Below are positions 1-9,700 of a stretch of DNA of 64,000 bases, in pieces; within the stretch, counting starts at the first letter, position 1; every line of letters begins with the position of its first letter. Position numbers and translations under genes: made by a program. Location: positions 2,046,001 through 2,110,000 of the forward strand of contig NZ_LT629781.1 of the NCBI RefSeq assembly GCF_900105685.1, given 5' to 3'. Below the pieces are notes generated by a model, which worked only from the letters and a program-made list of their open reading frames with translations, searched no databases and was not told the origin of the DNA. This DNA comes from Verrucomicrobium sp. GAS474 (GTDB lineage Bacteria; Verrucomicrobiota; Verrucomicrobiia; Methylacidiphilales; GAS474).

Positions 1-856
1 CGACTCGATCACGGCGAACGGTTGGGCGACGAAGGGGGGTTACGTGCGGCTCGTCGTCGACGGATTGCAGAAGGAGGGAATCACCGTCACGCCGGTCCCG
101 GCGGGAGTGAGCGGCAACACATCACGGGACATGTTGGCCCGGCTCACGAAGGATGTCCTCCAGGCGAAGCCCGACTGGCTGACGGTGAGCTGCGGCGTGA
201 ACGACGTCTGGCACGGGGCCAAGGGCGTCGAGCTGCCCGCCTACCAGCAAAACATCGTCTCGATCATCGATCAGGCCCAGGCGGCCGGGATCAAGGTGAT
301 CCTCTTCACCGCAACTCCGATCGGCGAGGACGCGAATCCGAACAACGAGAAGCTGACGGCCTACAACGACTTCCTCCGCCAGTTGGCGAAGGACCGCAAT
401 CTGCCGCTCGCCGATCAGAACCGTGATTTCCGCGAAGCCCTCGGGAAGTTCCCGGAGCGGGCCTCCTCCCGCTATCTGACCGTCGACGGCGTCCACATGA
501 ACGCGGAGGGGAACGTGATCATGGCCAAGGGCTGCCTCCGTGCGATGGGCCTTCCGGCCGAGGAGACAGAGAAGATCGAGCAGGCGTGGCTGAACCAGCC
601 GGAGACGGCCTCATTCGCCGCCAAGATCGCCCTCCGGCAGGAGGCCGACCTCACCCTCGCGCAGTTCCGCGCGCTGGAGAAGTTGGCGCTAGGCCGGAGC
701 GAGGACGTGATGCAGACAGAGGGAACACTCTGGCTCCAAAGCCTCGGCGAAGTCCTGCAGGAGCATGCCAAAGAGCCCTCGCTCGACGCGGCGAAGATCG
801 ACCAGGAGACCCGGGAACGGCTGCTTCGGAAAATCGCGGACCTGCCTCCCGCCTAG
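1..856 (+). CDS. SGNH/GDSL-family hydrolase (5' partial)
   Basis: Secreted-type esterase of the SGNH superfamily, cut by the window edge. The reading frame is open from base 2 and begins with residues DSIT, which is the tail of the block I GDSI motif, so the catalytic Ser is the second visible residue and the true start lies upstream. The block III GxND motif (GVNDVW) is at about base 194-211 and the block V Asp-x-x-His pair (DGVH) at about base 485-496. Together these give the expected Ser, Asn, Asp and His. A helical C-terminal extension of roughly 100 residues follows. Members of this group often deacetylate plant polysaccharides such as rhamnogalacturonan, and the adjacent GH28 enzyme fits that, but the substrate is an inference. 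The stop codon overlaps that of the convergent GH28 gene. Confidence 0.88.
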   Translation, partial: DSITANGWATKGGYVRLVVDGLQKEGITVTPVPAGVSGNTSRDMLARLTKDVLQAKPDWLTVSCGVNDVWHGAKGVELPAYQQNIVSIIDQAQAAGIKVILFTATPIGEDANPNNEKLTAYNDFLRQLAKDRNLPLADQNRDFREALGKFPERASSRYLTVDGVHMNAEGNVIMAKGCLRAMGLPAEETEKIEQAWLNQPETASFAAKIALRQEADLTLAQFRALEKLALGRSEDVMQTEGTLWLQSLGEVLQEHAKEPSLDAAKIDQETRERLLRKIADLPPA

Positions 857-2268
857 GAGGAAGGTTCGGCGGCGTTCAATCCGGTGCAATCGAACGGGGA
901 GACGTTCTTGAGGAGGAAGGCGGGCCGCTTTTCCCCCTCGGCGGGAAGAATCGAGACGCGCGAGAACGCCAACCCTTCGATGTGTCGGCAGTAGAGGCCG
1001 TAGGAAGGAAGCTGTCTCCATACGGCGCTCGGGGGGAATTCCGTTTCCATTTCGGGCAGCTCGGCGAGAATGGCGGAGGAATCGACGGTCTCGTGCATCT
1101 GGATATCGACGTTCTTCAGGACGACGTTTTTGAGGGGCCGCTCTTTCAGGCCCATGAGGAGGCAGTTGCCGTGGGCGCGTTCGACGCGGACATTCTCGAA
1201 GACGATGTCCTCGATCCTGCCCGGTGTCTTCGTCTCCTGCTCCCGCCCCGCATTGGCCAGCCGGACCTGGATCGGGCCGAGGGAATCGGAGATGACGACG
1301 TCCCGGATCAGGACATTGCGGAGCGTGCCGCCGTCGACGATGCTCAGGCCGATCCCCGTCAGGGTCCACCATTTTCCGGCCTGCTCGATCGACGAATCGG
1401 CGAGGACGATGTTCTCGAAGTCGTCCTTCGTCTCGGTGCCGACGGTGAAACCATGGGTGGTCGAACGCAGGCGGCAGCCGCGCACGGTGATGTTGCGGGA
1501 GGGACGCCGCAGGCCCCAGGTGTTGGTATTCTTGAGGGCGATGGCGTCGTCTCCGGTGAAGATGTCGCAGTTCTCGACCAGGACGTCCCGGCAGGCGTCG
1601 AGGTCGATGCCGTCCGTATTGCTGCCGTGGAGCTCGCCGCGCAGGACGATGTCCCGGATCTCGACGGAGTCGCAGGCCAGGAGGTGGACCGTCCAAGCGG
1701 GGGAATTGCGGAGATGGACGCCCTCGATACGGACTTCCCTGCAATCGGCAAAAAGCACGAGGGCGCGGGGACGCGGGAGCGCCTGATACTCGAATCCTGG
1801 GATCCAGAGCGAGAGGGGCTTGCGGGCCTCGGCCCAGTCGGGCGCCGGAGTGCATTTCCGCCAGAACGCCTGGCCGCTCCCGTCGATGGTCCCTTCCCCC
1901 GTCAGAGCGATTCTTTCGGCCTTCTCCGCAAAGATCAGAGCAGTGGCCTCGCCTCCGTTGATTCGGGCGCCGAGGTGTCCTTCGCGCCGGAGGTAGTCCT
2001 TCACGTCGGTGCTGCCCGAGAGGATGGCGTCTTTCTCGAGATGGAGCGTGACGCCGCTCCTCAGGACAATCGTTCCCGAGCGATGGAGTCCCGGCTCGAG
2101 GACGACCTTGCCTTCGCCTTGCGCGGCGCAGGCGTCGATCGCCGCCTGGATCGCGCGCGTATGGGCGGGGTCGGTGGAGGCGGGGACGATGCGGACTCCG
2201 GAAGCACAGGGCGGCGCGGGGAGGGTCGCGGAACGTTCGGAATCGGGTTTGTCGAGGGGGGCCAGCAT
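853..2268 (-). CDS. Glycoside hydrolase family 28 (polygalacturonase-like)
   Basis: A 471-residue right-handed parallel beta-helix enzyme of family GH28, which hydrolyses galacturonic acid linkages in pectin. The family signature is clear: NTDGID at residues 217-222, GDD at 239-241 and a His-Gly pair at 272-273, supplying the catalytic Asp residues and the conserved His. Repeated short strand-turn units run from about residue 110 to 390. The ATG at 2268 is the chosen start. No hydrophobic signal peptide is visible, so the enzyme may act in the cytoplasm on imported oligogalacturonides, or the true start may differ. It lies just downstream of a LacI-type regulator on the same strand (55-base gap) and is probably controlled by it. 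Its stop codon shares bases 854-855 with the stop of the convergent esterase gene. Confidence 0.9.
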   Translation of the reverse strand: MLAPLDKPDSERSATLPAPPCASGVRIVPASTDPAHTRAIQAAIDACAAQGEGKVVLEPGLHRSGTIVLRSGVTLHLEKDAILSGSTDVKDYLRREGHLGARINGGEATALIFAEKAERIALTGEGTIDGSGQAFWRKCTPAPDWAEARKPLSLWIPGFEYQALPRPRALVLFADCREVRIEGVHLRNSPAWTVHLLACDSVEIRDIVLRGELHGSNTDGIDLDACRDVLVENCDIFTGDDAIALKNTNTWGLRRPSRNITVRGCRLRSTTHGFTVGTETKDDFENIVLADSSIEQAGKWWTLTGIGLSIVDGGTLRNVLIRDVVISDSLGPIQVRLANAGREQETKTPGRIEDIVFENVRVERAHGNCLLMGLKERPLKNVVLKNVDIQMHETVDSSAILAELPEMETEFPPSAVWRQLPSYGLYCRHIEGLAFSRVSILPAEGEKRPAFLLKNVSPFDCTGLNAAEPSS

Positions 2269-2323
2269 GCCCCAGAAGTAACTCTTGGCCTCTCACGAAG
2301 GCCAGAGCTTGGTTGCATGACAG

Positions 2324-3364
2324 TTAACTCCCCGTCACGTCCGACCGTATCCGCCGGACCGTGGGGCCCGGCTTCCACTCCGAGGTGACGTGGACCATGC
2401 GCGGATGGGTGGGCAAGCCGTACTGGTTCCCTTCGAGAAGGGAGATCAGTAGCTCGACGGCGACGGCCCCCATCTCCCCGCGGAGCTGGTCGATCCCCGC
2501 GTAAGGATCGCCGGGAAGGATGCGGTCGAGCGAGGCGTAGCCGATTTCCTTCGGAACCCGGAAGCCGGCGTCCCGGAGCAGGTGGAGGGGGTCCTCGATG
2601 TTGCTGACGATCACGTCGGGCTCGTGTTTCTCGATCCATTGCAGGGCCTTCGTCGGGCTCCATTTCGGAACGATGAGCGGCGGGACGCGGAGCGCGGCGG
2701 GCTGGCGCTGGTTGTGGAGCAGGAAGCGGGCGAGCCAGCCCTGGTTGCTCCGCTCGCTTTGGTCGACCAGGCTGGTGAAGCCGATCTTCCGGTAGCCGAG
2801 ATGGCGTAGCTCGTGGAGGAGCTGGGACATGCCCTGGAACTGGGAGTGGACGACGCGGTGAAGGTCGGGCTTCAGGAGAGTGCTGCCGGTGGTGACGGTG
2901 GCGAAGTGGGACCAATCGAGGGAGAAATGGCCCGAGGGGCGGGGAAGGGTGCTCAGGAGCAGTCCCCGGATGCCGCGGGTATAGAGGATCTTGGTCAGCC
3001 GTTTCGCGTTGAGCCCCGGCTCCTTCGCCCAGAATTCCTCGATCTCGTAGCCCAGCTCTTCCGCCCGGACGCAGGCGCGTTGAAACGCACTGGTGTCCTG
3101 GTGCCCTTTCCTCCAGCCGTCCCGCGTATCCCACAGGGTGAGGAAGGCGAGCTTCTCCGTGGCGCGATTGCGGCGGGTGGTCCGGAGCTGGGTCATCAGC
3201 GTCGAGACGAGAGGATCGCGGCTGTACCCGGATGCCGAGGCGAGGTCGACGATCTTCTTCCGCGTCGCCTCGGAGATGCGCGGATGGTTCCGCAGCGCCA
3301 GCGAGACGGTCGCATGGGAACATCCGGCCATCGCGGCCAGCTGGCGGGTGGTGATCGAGGCCAT
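2324..3364 (-). CDS. LacI-family transcriptional regulator
   Basis: A 346-residue DNA-binding regulator. The N-terminal helix-turn-helix (residues about 3-27, with ATVSLALRNHPRIS) and hinge-like region are typical of LacI regulators in Verrucomicrobia. A periplasmic-binding-protein-like effector domain follows from about residue 60. An in-frame TTG at 3382 would add six residues; the ATG at 3364 places the HTH at the usual distance from the N-terminus and is preferred. The gene is upstream of the GH28 gene on the same strand and divergent from the PEP-CTERM repeat protein. A GTTAAC-containing site lies in the divergent intergenic region and another overlaps its own stop codon, ahead of GH28. 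It may therefore control pectin degradation, the cassette to its right, or both; this is inferred from position only. Confidence 0.92.
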   Translation of the reverse strand: MASITTRQLAAMAGCSHATVSLALRNHPRISEATRKKIVDLASASGYSRDPLVSTLMTQLRTTRRNRATEKLAFLTLWDTRDGWRKGHQDTSAFQRACVRAEELGYEIEEFWAKEPGLNAKRLTKILYTRGIRGLLLSTLPRPSGHFSLDWSHFATVTTGSTLLKPDLHRVVHSQFQGMSQLLHELRHLGYRKIGFTSLVDQSERSNQGWLARFLLHNQRQPAALRVPPLIVPKWSPTKALQWIEKHEPDVIVSNIEDPLHLLRDAGFRVPKEIGYASLDRILPGDPYAGIDQLRGEMGAVAVELLISLLEGNQYGLPTHPRMVHVTSEWKPGPTVRRIRSDVTGS

Positions 3365-3395
3365 CGTCCACTCGTAAGGCAACGAGGGAAGGGCG

Positions 3396-3414
3396 TCAAC
3401 TGTTAACCGATTGG
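3396..3414. promoter_or_regulatory. Candidate LacI-type operator in divergent promoter region
   Basis: The stretch TCAACTGTTAACCGATTGG lies between the divergent LacI gene and the PEP-CTERM repeat gene. It has a GTTAAC core followed by an imperfect dyad centred on CG (AACCGATT), the layout typical of LacI-family half sites. A second core, CAGTTAACT at 2321-2329, overlaps the lacI stop and precedes GH28. Binding is not shown. Confidence 0.4.
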
Positions 3415-3469
3415 CCTGTTGGAGGACGGCGGGGTTTCAACTTAGTCTGGCCCAAGCAGATTGAATTTT

Positions 3470-5251
3470 ATGAAAATCCTCCTTCGCTGGCCCGTCTTGG
3501 CGCTCGTTCTGGTTTCCCTCACCTCGGCAGTGCCCGGCCTGCGCGCGGCGACGGTGACGTGGGATGCGACCTCCGGCACCACCGGCGCTCAGGACGGCAC
3601 GGGGGCGTGGAGCAGCAGTTCCACCGCCTTCTGGAACGGGAGCGCCGACGTGACGGCAGGCACCTCGGACACGGTGACCTTCGGTTCCGCCACATCGCTG
3701 GCGGCGGCCTATACGGTCACACTCGGAGGGAACGTGACGGTGGGGAACCTCGCCTTCAGCTACAGCGGGGCGAACAACTACACGATTGCCGGATCGACGT
3801 ACACGATCACGTTGGGCGGGGCGGGCGGGACCGGAGCCGCGACGATCACCGCCACCTCGGGGACGAGCACGGCCATCGCGCCGGTGATCAGCGCCAACCT
3901 GGCGAACAGCGGTGGGCTGAGCCTCGTCGGCGGATCGGCAACGCTCAATTCCTCGCTTACTTTTTCGGGAACCAACACCTTCTCCGGAGGTCTCACGCTC
4001 GGAGACGGGACGAACCTGATCCTCTTGACTGCGAACAGCCAAGCGGCTCTCGGAACGGGGGCGGTGACGATCAACCCGAACGCCACCCTCCGCCTCAACG
4101 GGAGTTTCATTACCTCATCGGCCCAGACGATCAGCCTCGCGGGAGGGACCGGCGACGGCGGGCGCGGCTTGATCGATCTCTATGGAAACGGCAGCGGCGT
4201 CGCCGGGACCGTCACGCTGACGGGGAACGCCTCCCGGATCCGGATCGACGTGCTGACCGGCACCATTTCCGGAAACATCGGGGAGAGCGGTGGCTCGCAG
4301 TCCCTGGAGTACTACGGGGGGACGGTGAACAATGTCCTCTCCATCACGGGGAACAACACCTACAGCGGCGGCACTCTCGTCACGGCGGGGTCGTCGGGGA
4401 AGTCCTTCACCGTCGCCGTCTCGGCCGACTCGGCTTTCGGTGCCGTCCCCGCCTCGGCCTCGACGAACCTCACCTTCGCGGGCACCGGCACGACGGTCCT
4501 CCAGGCGACGGGCTCGTTCACCCTCAACGCGAAACGCAACATCGTCCTCTCGAGCGCGGGACACACCTTCGACACGCAGGCCTACAACCTCACCATCGGC
4601 GGCGTCGTCTCGGGGACGACCCCGGTCTCGAAGATCGGCTCCGGAACGCTCACCCTCGCCGGGGCGAACACCTACACCGGGGCGACCTCCGTCAGCGCGG
4701 GCACCCTCTCCGTGACGGGGAGCCTCGCGAACACCGCCGTCTCCGTCGCCTCCGGGGCGACGCTGACCGGCACCGGGACGATCGCCGGGGCGACGACAGT
4801 GGCCTCCGGCGGCACGCTGGCGGCGGGGACGGCGACAGGCACCTCGCTCACCCTCGCCAATGGCCTGACGATGGCCTCGGGCTCGACGCTCGCCTTCGTC
4901 CTCGGCTCCGGCAACACCTCCTCGACCCTGACGCTGGGGGGAACGGCCTCCCTCGCCTCGACGTTGTACATCGATCTCCTGAACATCCAGGCCGGGACCT
5001 ACTCGAACATCATCACCGGACTCGCCTCCGATCCCGGCGAATCGGGCTGGACGCTGACCTCCGACGACAACGGGTACAGCGCCCAGTTCAGCTACAGCGC
5101 CGGAAACCTCAGCGTGACGGTCGTCGCCGTGCCGGAGCCGCCGGTCGCCGCTCTCCTCGGCGCGTTCGGGACGGTCTGGGGGGCGGGCGGCCTGCTCCGG
5201 CGCCGCCTTTTCCGGCGGAAAGGACGCCCGGACGCGGGAGCCATTCTGTAG
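3470..5251 (+). CDS. Autotransporter-associated beta-strand repeat protein with PEP-CTERM anchor
   Basis: A 593-residue exported surface protein. The ATG at 3470 begins a good signal peptide (MKILLRWPVLALVLVSLTS, cleavage near LRAA); an in-frame TTG three codons upstream is less likely. The body is rich in Gly, Thr and Ser, with alternating hydrophobic residues and repeated units such as LTLAGANTYTGATSVSAGTL, which match the autotransporter-associated beta-strand repeat. There is no C-terminal outer-membrane barrel. Instead the protein ends in VPEP, a hydrophobic stretch and an Arg-rich tail (RRRLFRRK), which is the PEP-CTERM sorting signal processed by exosortase-type enzymes. No exosortase gene is in the window. 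It sits directly upstream of the Verru_Chthon cassette in the same direction and is plausibly a structural or adhesive partner of it. Confidence 0.85.
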   Translation: MKILLRWPVLALVLVSLTSAVPGLRAATVTWDATSGTTGAQDGTGAWSSSSTAFWNGSADVTAGTSDTVTFGSATSLAAAYTVTLGGNVTVGNLAFSYSGANNYTIAGSTYTITLGGAGGTGAATITATSGTSTAIAPVISANLANSGGLSLVGGSATLNSSLTFSGTNTFSGGLTLGDGTNLILLTANSQAALGTGAVTINPNATLRLNGSFITSSAQTISLAGGTGDGGRGLIDLYGNGSGVAGTVTLTGNASRIRIDVLTGTISGNIGESGGSQSLEYYGGTVNNVLSITGNNTYSGGTLVTAGSSGKSFTVAVSADSAFGAVPASASTNLTFAGTGTTVLQATGSFTLNAKRNIVLSSAGHTFDTQAYNLTIGGVVSGTTPVSKIGSGTLTLAGANTYTGATSVSAGTLSVTGSLANTAVSVASGATLTGTGTIAGATTVASGGTLAAGTATGTSLTLANGLTMASGSTLAFVLGSGNTSSTLTLGGTASLASTLYIDLLNIQAGTYSNIITGLASDPGESGWTLTSDDNGYSAQFSYSAGNLSVTVVAVPEPPVAALLGAFGTVWGAGGLLRRRLFRRKGRPDAGAIL

Positions 5252-5304
5252 GGGACACTTCTTCCCGGCGGTGATAGCCTGGGAAGGAGAGTGCCGGCCA
5301 TTCT

Positions 5305-5802
5305 ATGACGCTCATCTGCCGCCAAACGAGGGACGTGGGGAAAGGAGACCTTGCCTTGCCTCCCAGGCCAGGCAAATTCGTCTCCCCTTGTTCTCGCGTC
5401 GCTCACGCGACGGCCTTCAGCCTGATCGAGGCGGTGATCGCGATCGGCATCGTCTCCCTCGCGATGGTCTCCCTCCTCGGCGTCATCCCGATCGGCCTGA
5501 AGACGTTCCGGTCGGCGGCGGCGACGTCGACCGAGGCCGAGGTGGTACGGGACGTCGTCAGCCGGGTCCTCGCCGCCGATGCCACGAACCTCGTCGCCCG
5601 GACCTATTACTTCACCGACGAAGGCCTTCCCGTCGCCTCGGCGGGCGATCCGCAGAGGGCCTTCACGGTCCTGGTCAGCGCGTCGAAGGTGTCCGGCGGC
5701 CTCCTGACGACGAACGCGAGCCAGGTCATCGTCTCGGTCGTGGGGCGGACGGCCACGGAGACCAACAGCTACTTCGCGATCGTCCCTTCGGCGGTCCGCT
5801 GA
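5305..5802 (+). CDS. Verru_Chthon cassette protein B-like pseudopilin
   Basis: A 165-residue protein with a type IV prepilin-like N-terminus: FSLIEAVIAIGIVSLAMVSL follows Ala, with Glu at position +5 and a hydrophobic helix. The cleavage-site residue is Ala rather than the usual Gly. The leader is long (37 residues) if the ATG at 5305 is used. An alternative TTG start at 5356 has an AAAGGAG ribosome binding site eight bases upstream and would give a more ordinary leader of about 20 residues. Size and position in a four-gene set match the family called Verru_Chthon cassette protein B. These cassettes are described only from sequence and their function is unknown. The ATG of the next gene follows the stop codon with two bases between. 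Confidence 0.75.
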   Translation: MTLICRQTRDVGKGDLALPPRPGKFVSPCSRVAHATAFSLIEAVIAIGIVSLAMVSLLGVIPIGLKTFRSAAATSTEAEVVRDVVSRVLAADATNLVARTYYFTDEGLPVASAGDPQRAFTVLVSASKVSGGLLTTNASQVIVSVVGRTATETNSYFAIVPSAVR

Positions 5803-5804
5803 CC

Positions 5805-6767
5805 ATGCCTCTGTCATCCCGCCTTCCGCTCTCTTTGCGCCGTGGCTTTACGCTCGTCGAGATTCTTTGCGCCGCCACGATCGCCCTCCTCGTGATGGCC
5901 GTCGTCCTCGGCGTCACCATCCAGGCGGCGAACGCCCAGCGGAGCACCGGCGCGAAGATCGGCTCCTTCCAACGGGCACGCGCCGCCTTCGACATCCTCG
6001 CGCAGACCCTCGGCCAGGCGACGCTCAACACGACGCTGGCCTACGACAACGCCGCCGCCCCCACGGCCCACATCCGCTCTTCCGACCTCCAGTTCATTTC
6101 CGGCAAAACTCTCGTCCCGAGCCAGGTCACCCACGCCGTCTTTTTCCAGGCCCCGCTCGGCTACTCCAGCCAATCCTCCTACGCCCTTCTCGGCGGGGCG
6201 CTCAACGCGTGCGGTTTCTTCATCCAGTACGGCCCGGACCCCTCCCGCCCCTCCTTCCTGGAGCGCCTTGGCGCAACGCGACCGGTCGTCGCCCGCCGCT
6301 TCCGCCTCATGCAGTTCCTCCAGCCGACGGAGAACTTCGCCCTCTACGACGCATCGGCGGCGGGGAACACCTCGTGGTTCTCCTCCGCGCTCGCGGCGAA
6401 CAGCCACGAGATCGCCGACGACATCATCGCGTTGGTGATCCTTCCCCGCGACCAGAGCGCCGCCCCTCTGGTCTCCGACTACGAATACGATTCCCGCGCG
6501 GGGGCGGCGGTCCGTCCCCAGCCGGTCACCGCTCACCAGCTCCCCCCCCTCGTGGAGATTGTCCTCGTCGCCCTCGACGAGACGAGCGCCCAGCAGCTCG
6601 GCGACACGAAGGAGGCTCCGGACGTCGGCCTCGCGGGGCTCTTTGTCTCGGCCTCGCGGCTGGAGGACGATCTTCGCGTCTTGGGGCTGCGGCTCGCGGA
6701 ACGCCATCTCACCTACCGCGTCTTCCGGACGACCCTCTCGCTGCCGGGGGCGAAGTGGAGCCTGTGA
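5805..6767 (+). CDS. Verru_Chthon cassette protein C-like pseudopilin
   Basis: A 320-residue prepilin-like protein. The start ATG at 5805 gives a short basic leader (MPLSSRLPLSLRRG) followed by FTLVEILCAATIALLVMAVV, a canonical Gly|Phe cleavage site with Glu at +5. The C-terminal domain resembles the large minor pseudopilins (GspJ-like) in size but has no motif I can name. It is the second gene of the cassette, two bases after gene B and four bases before gene A. Processing would need a prepilin peptidase, which is not in this window. Confidence 0.78.
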   Translation: MPLSSRLPLSLRRGFTLVEILCAATIALLVMAVVLGVTIQAANAQRSTGAKIGSFQRARAAFDILAQTLGQATLNTTLAYDNAAAPTAHIRSSDLQFISGKTLVPSQVTHAVFFQAPLGYSSQSSYALLGGALNACGFFIQYGPDPSRPSFLERLGATRPVVARRFRLMQFLQPTENFALYDASAAGNTSWFSSALAANSHEIADDIIALVILPRDQSAAPLVSDYEYDSRAGAAVRPQPVTAHQLPPLVEIVLVALDETSAQQLGDTKEAPDVGLAGLFVSASRLEDDLRVLGLRLAERHLTYRVFRTTLSLPGAKWSL

Positions 6768-6771
6768 CCCC

Positions 6772-9700
6772 ATGAGGACGCCGATACATTTGCGCCGCCG
6801 CCGGGGTTTCTCCCTCGTTATCGTCCTCGGCAGCCTGATCCTGATGGCCGGGCTCGTGGTGGTTTTCCTGGGCCGGGTGACGACGGAACTTCACGCCTCG
6901 AAGACCTATGCACAGGGGAGCTATTCCCGGCTCCTCGCCCAGTCGGCCCTCAATGTCGTCGTCAGCCAGATCACGGCGGGGACGAAGGGCGTCGCCCCGG
7001 ACGGCGGGACGCTGGCCTGGGCCTCCCAGCCCGGGATGATTCGGACGTACGACGCGGCGGGGGCACCGAGGCAGTATTTCAAGCTCTACTCCTCCGCTTC
7101 GCTCGCGGGAGACGGTGCCTTCGATCCCTCGGGCGACGCCGTCCCCGCGAAATGGTACCAGCAGCCGGCGCTCTGGACTGACCTCAACCAGCCCGTCCAG
7201 ATCAACGGCGCGAGCCGCTATCCGATCCTCGACGGGAACAGCCTGACGTTGAAGGCGACCGGCGTCGACGGTACGAAGGGCCTCACCTACGACGACGGCA
7301 GCGGGCAGGCTGCGGTCTCGGGATTCTACGTGAGCGCGGCCACGCCGACGGCGACGGGCTCGGGGAGCAACCCCGTCCCGATGCCTGTCCGGTGGCTCTA
7401 CGTCCTGGCCGACGGCACCCTCGTCTCGCCCAAAGGGACCTCGTCCTCGCTGGCGACGATACCGGGGGCGACGGCGGCGAACCCCGTCGTCGGGCGGATC
7501 GCCTTCTGGACCGACGACGAGACCTGCAAGGTGAATGTGAACACGGCCTCCGAGGGATCGTCTTGGGACTCTCCGCGCGTGGCGACGAAGGAGGACTTCA
7601 ACCTCGCCCTCTACCAGCCCGCCCGGAACGAATTCCAGCGCTATCCCGGCCATCCGGCCGGGGTGGCGCTCAGTTCGGTCTTCACCGGTCTCTCCTCCGA
7701 TCCGAAATTTCCCGAGGATTTCTATCCCGTCACGCCGCGCGTCGCCGCCGGAGGATCGAAGGGGGGGACCGTCGCCCCGAGCGCCTCCCTTTCGACGCGG
7801 ACCTCCCGCCTCTACGCCACGCCCGAGGACCTGATGTTCCAGCCCTCCCTCAGCGGCGGGACACGGGCGACGAATGCCGCGCTTTTGCAAGGGAAGGCGG
7901 CGGCGCAGTGGGCCCCTGCGGCGCTGGCGCGCAGCCGCTTCTTCGTCACCGCGGTCAGCCGCGCCCCCGACGTGAACCTCTTCAACCTGCCGCGGGTCTC
8001 GATCTGGCCCGTCACCCTGAATGCTTCCGGGACGCCGACCGTGACGCCGTTCGACGTCCGGGCCGCCTTTGCCGCGACGATGCGGACCGACCTCAAGGTC
8101 CCCTACCGCTACTACTTCGAGCGGCAGAACGCGAACGATCCCAACGTCGACCTCCCGACCGCGTCGTCGACCGGGGGGCTGGGCCGGAACCGGATGCTCC
8201 TCGAATACCTGCGCCGCCTCACCTCGGCGCAGATCCCCGGCTTCGGCGGGAGCTTCGCGGCGAAATATGTGGCCTCGAACCCCTCCGGCGGCGGGGGCAT
8301 CGAGCGGGACCAGATCCTCACCGAGATCTTCGATTATATTCGATGCACAAACCTGCGGGACAGCACCCTCTGGACGGGAACCTCCGGCGCGGCGGCGACG
8401 AATTGGACGGGGGCCTACAGCCAGATCATCGTCCCATCAACCGACACGCTGAATTACTCCCGGCTGGCGGGCCTCGGGCAGGTGGTGCCGATCGAAGACA
8501 CGACGACGGGAACGCGCGGCTTTGGTCGCTTCCCGACGGTGGCGGGCGCCTACCTCCAGTTCATCGGCGTGGCGAACAGCGCCACGACGGGGGTCACACC
8601 CGCCGTCGCCGCCGGGAACCTCCGGATCCAGGCGGGGTTCTTCCTCCAGATGTTCGACCCCTCGCAGGGCGTGCCGACGAACCGGCCGTGGTTCGGGGTG
8701 AAGGTCAGCGGACTCGGCTCGTTCCAGTGGAACGGGAACGCGATGGGCTTCCCTGCCGCGGGCGACGTTGGGTATCCGATGCACACCAACGCGTCGCTGA
8801 GCTCCCTGGCCTACTACGGCGGTGCCGTCGACCCCCGGATCTTCTTCTATGGCCGGGGCGCGGCCACGGCGACGCAGTACCCCCTCGTCAGCGGCACGAT
8901 CGATCTTCCGATCTCCACCGGGTCGTTCCCCTTCCAGGGCGGCGACGTGACGGTCGAGGTCTACTCCCTCGACGCCTCCGGCAACTCCTCGACGGTCCAG
9001 ACCGTGACGATGAATTTTCCCGCGGCCACCTTTCCCCTGCCCAGCGCCGTGGCCCCCTCCTCGATCACGCCGACCGGAAGCACGACGGCCTACGATTTTC
9101 GTTCCTTTTACGACGTCGTGAGCGGCAGCGCGACCACCAAGGGACGCTTCTCCGCCGACTCGCCGCTCCTGCCGGTCTCGAAGACCGACGTCGTCCGGAG
9201 CGTTGTTCCGGCGGCGGGGGATCCCCGCCTGATCGCGGCGATGAAGAAGGCCCCCGCGTCGCTCTTCACGTCCTTCGCGAGCTACTCCGACAAGACCATG
9301 CCGTTCGCCTTCAACGCGCGGGCTGGCATCGGCTACCCCTTCTACGGCTCGTCGATGGGCGGGCTGGTCTCCAGCGTGAGCTATCCCGGGACGACGGCCT
9401 TCGCCGGCACCTATTACAAGCAGAACGATCCCGCCATTACCGCCACCGGCGGTCTCTACTTCATCATCCCGAAGGACCCGCAGGTCCTCTCCCAGGCCTC
9501 GGTGACCCAGACGGGCGGCGTCGCCGCCGACTGGGACAATGGCCTGGCGAACCTCTCCGACGGTCCCTACATCAACAAGCCCGACGAAGGGGACGTGGGC
9601 AACACCACCTACAAGCCCTATTTTCAGCTCGATTACACCGGTACCTGGACCCTGCCGGGCAGCACCTATTTCTCCCCGAACCGGATCGTCCCCTCGGCCG

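Noticed and set aside
586-2388. Long plus-strand ORF over the GH28 gene
   Set aside because: It is an antisense shadow of GH28 caused by high GC; its translation has no coherent hydrophobic or domain pattern, while the opposite strand has clear GH28 motifs.
3470-5251. True autotransporter with outer-membrane barrel
   Set aside because: The repeats fit the autotransporter-associated type, but the C-terminus is a PEP-CTERM signal and no barrel domain is present.
5252-5304. Possible terminator between the PEP-CTERM gene and cassette gene B
   Set aside because: CTTCCC and GGGAAG can pair, but the stem is only six bases, the loop long and there is no T tract.
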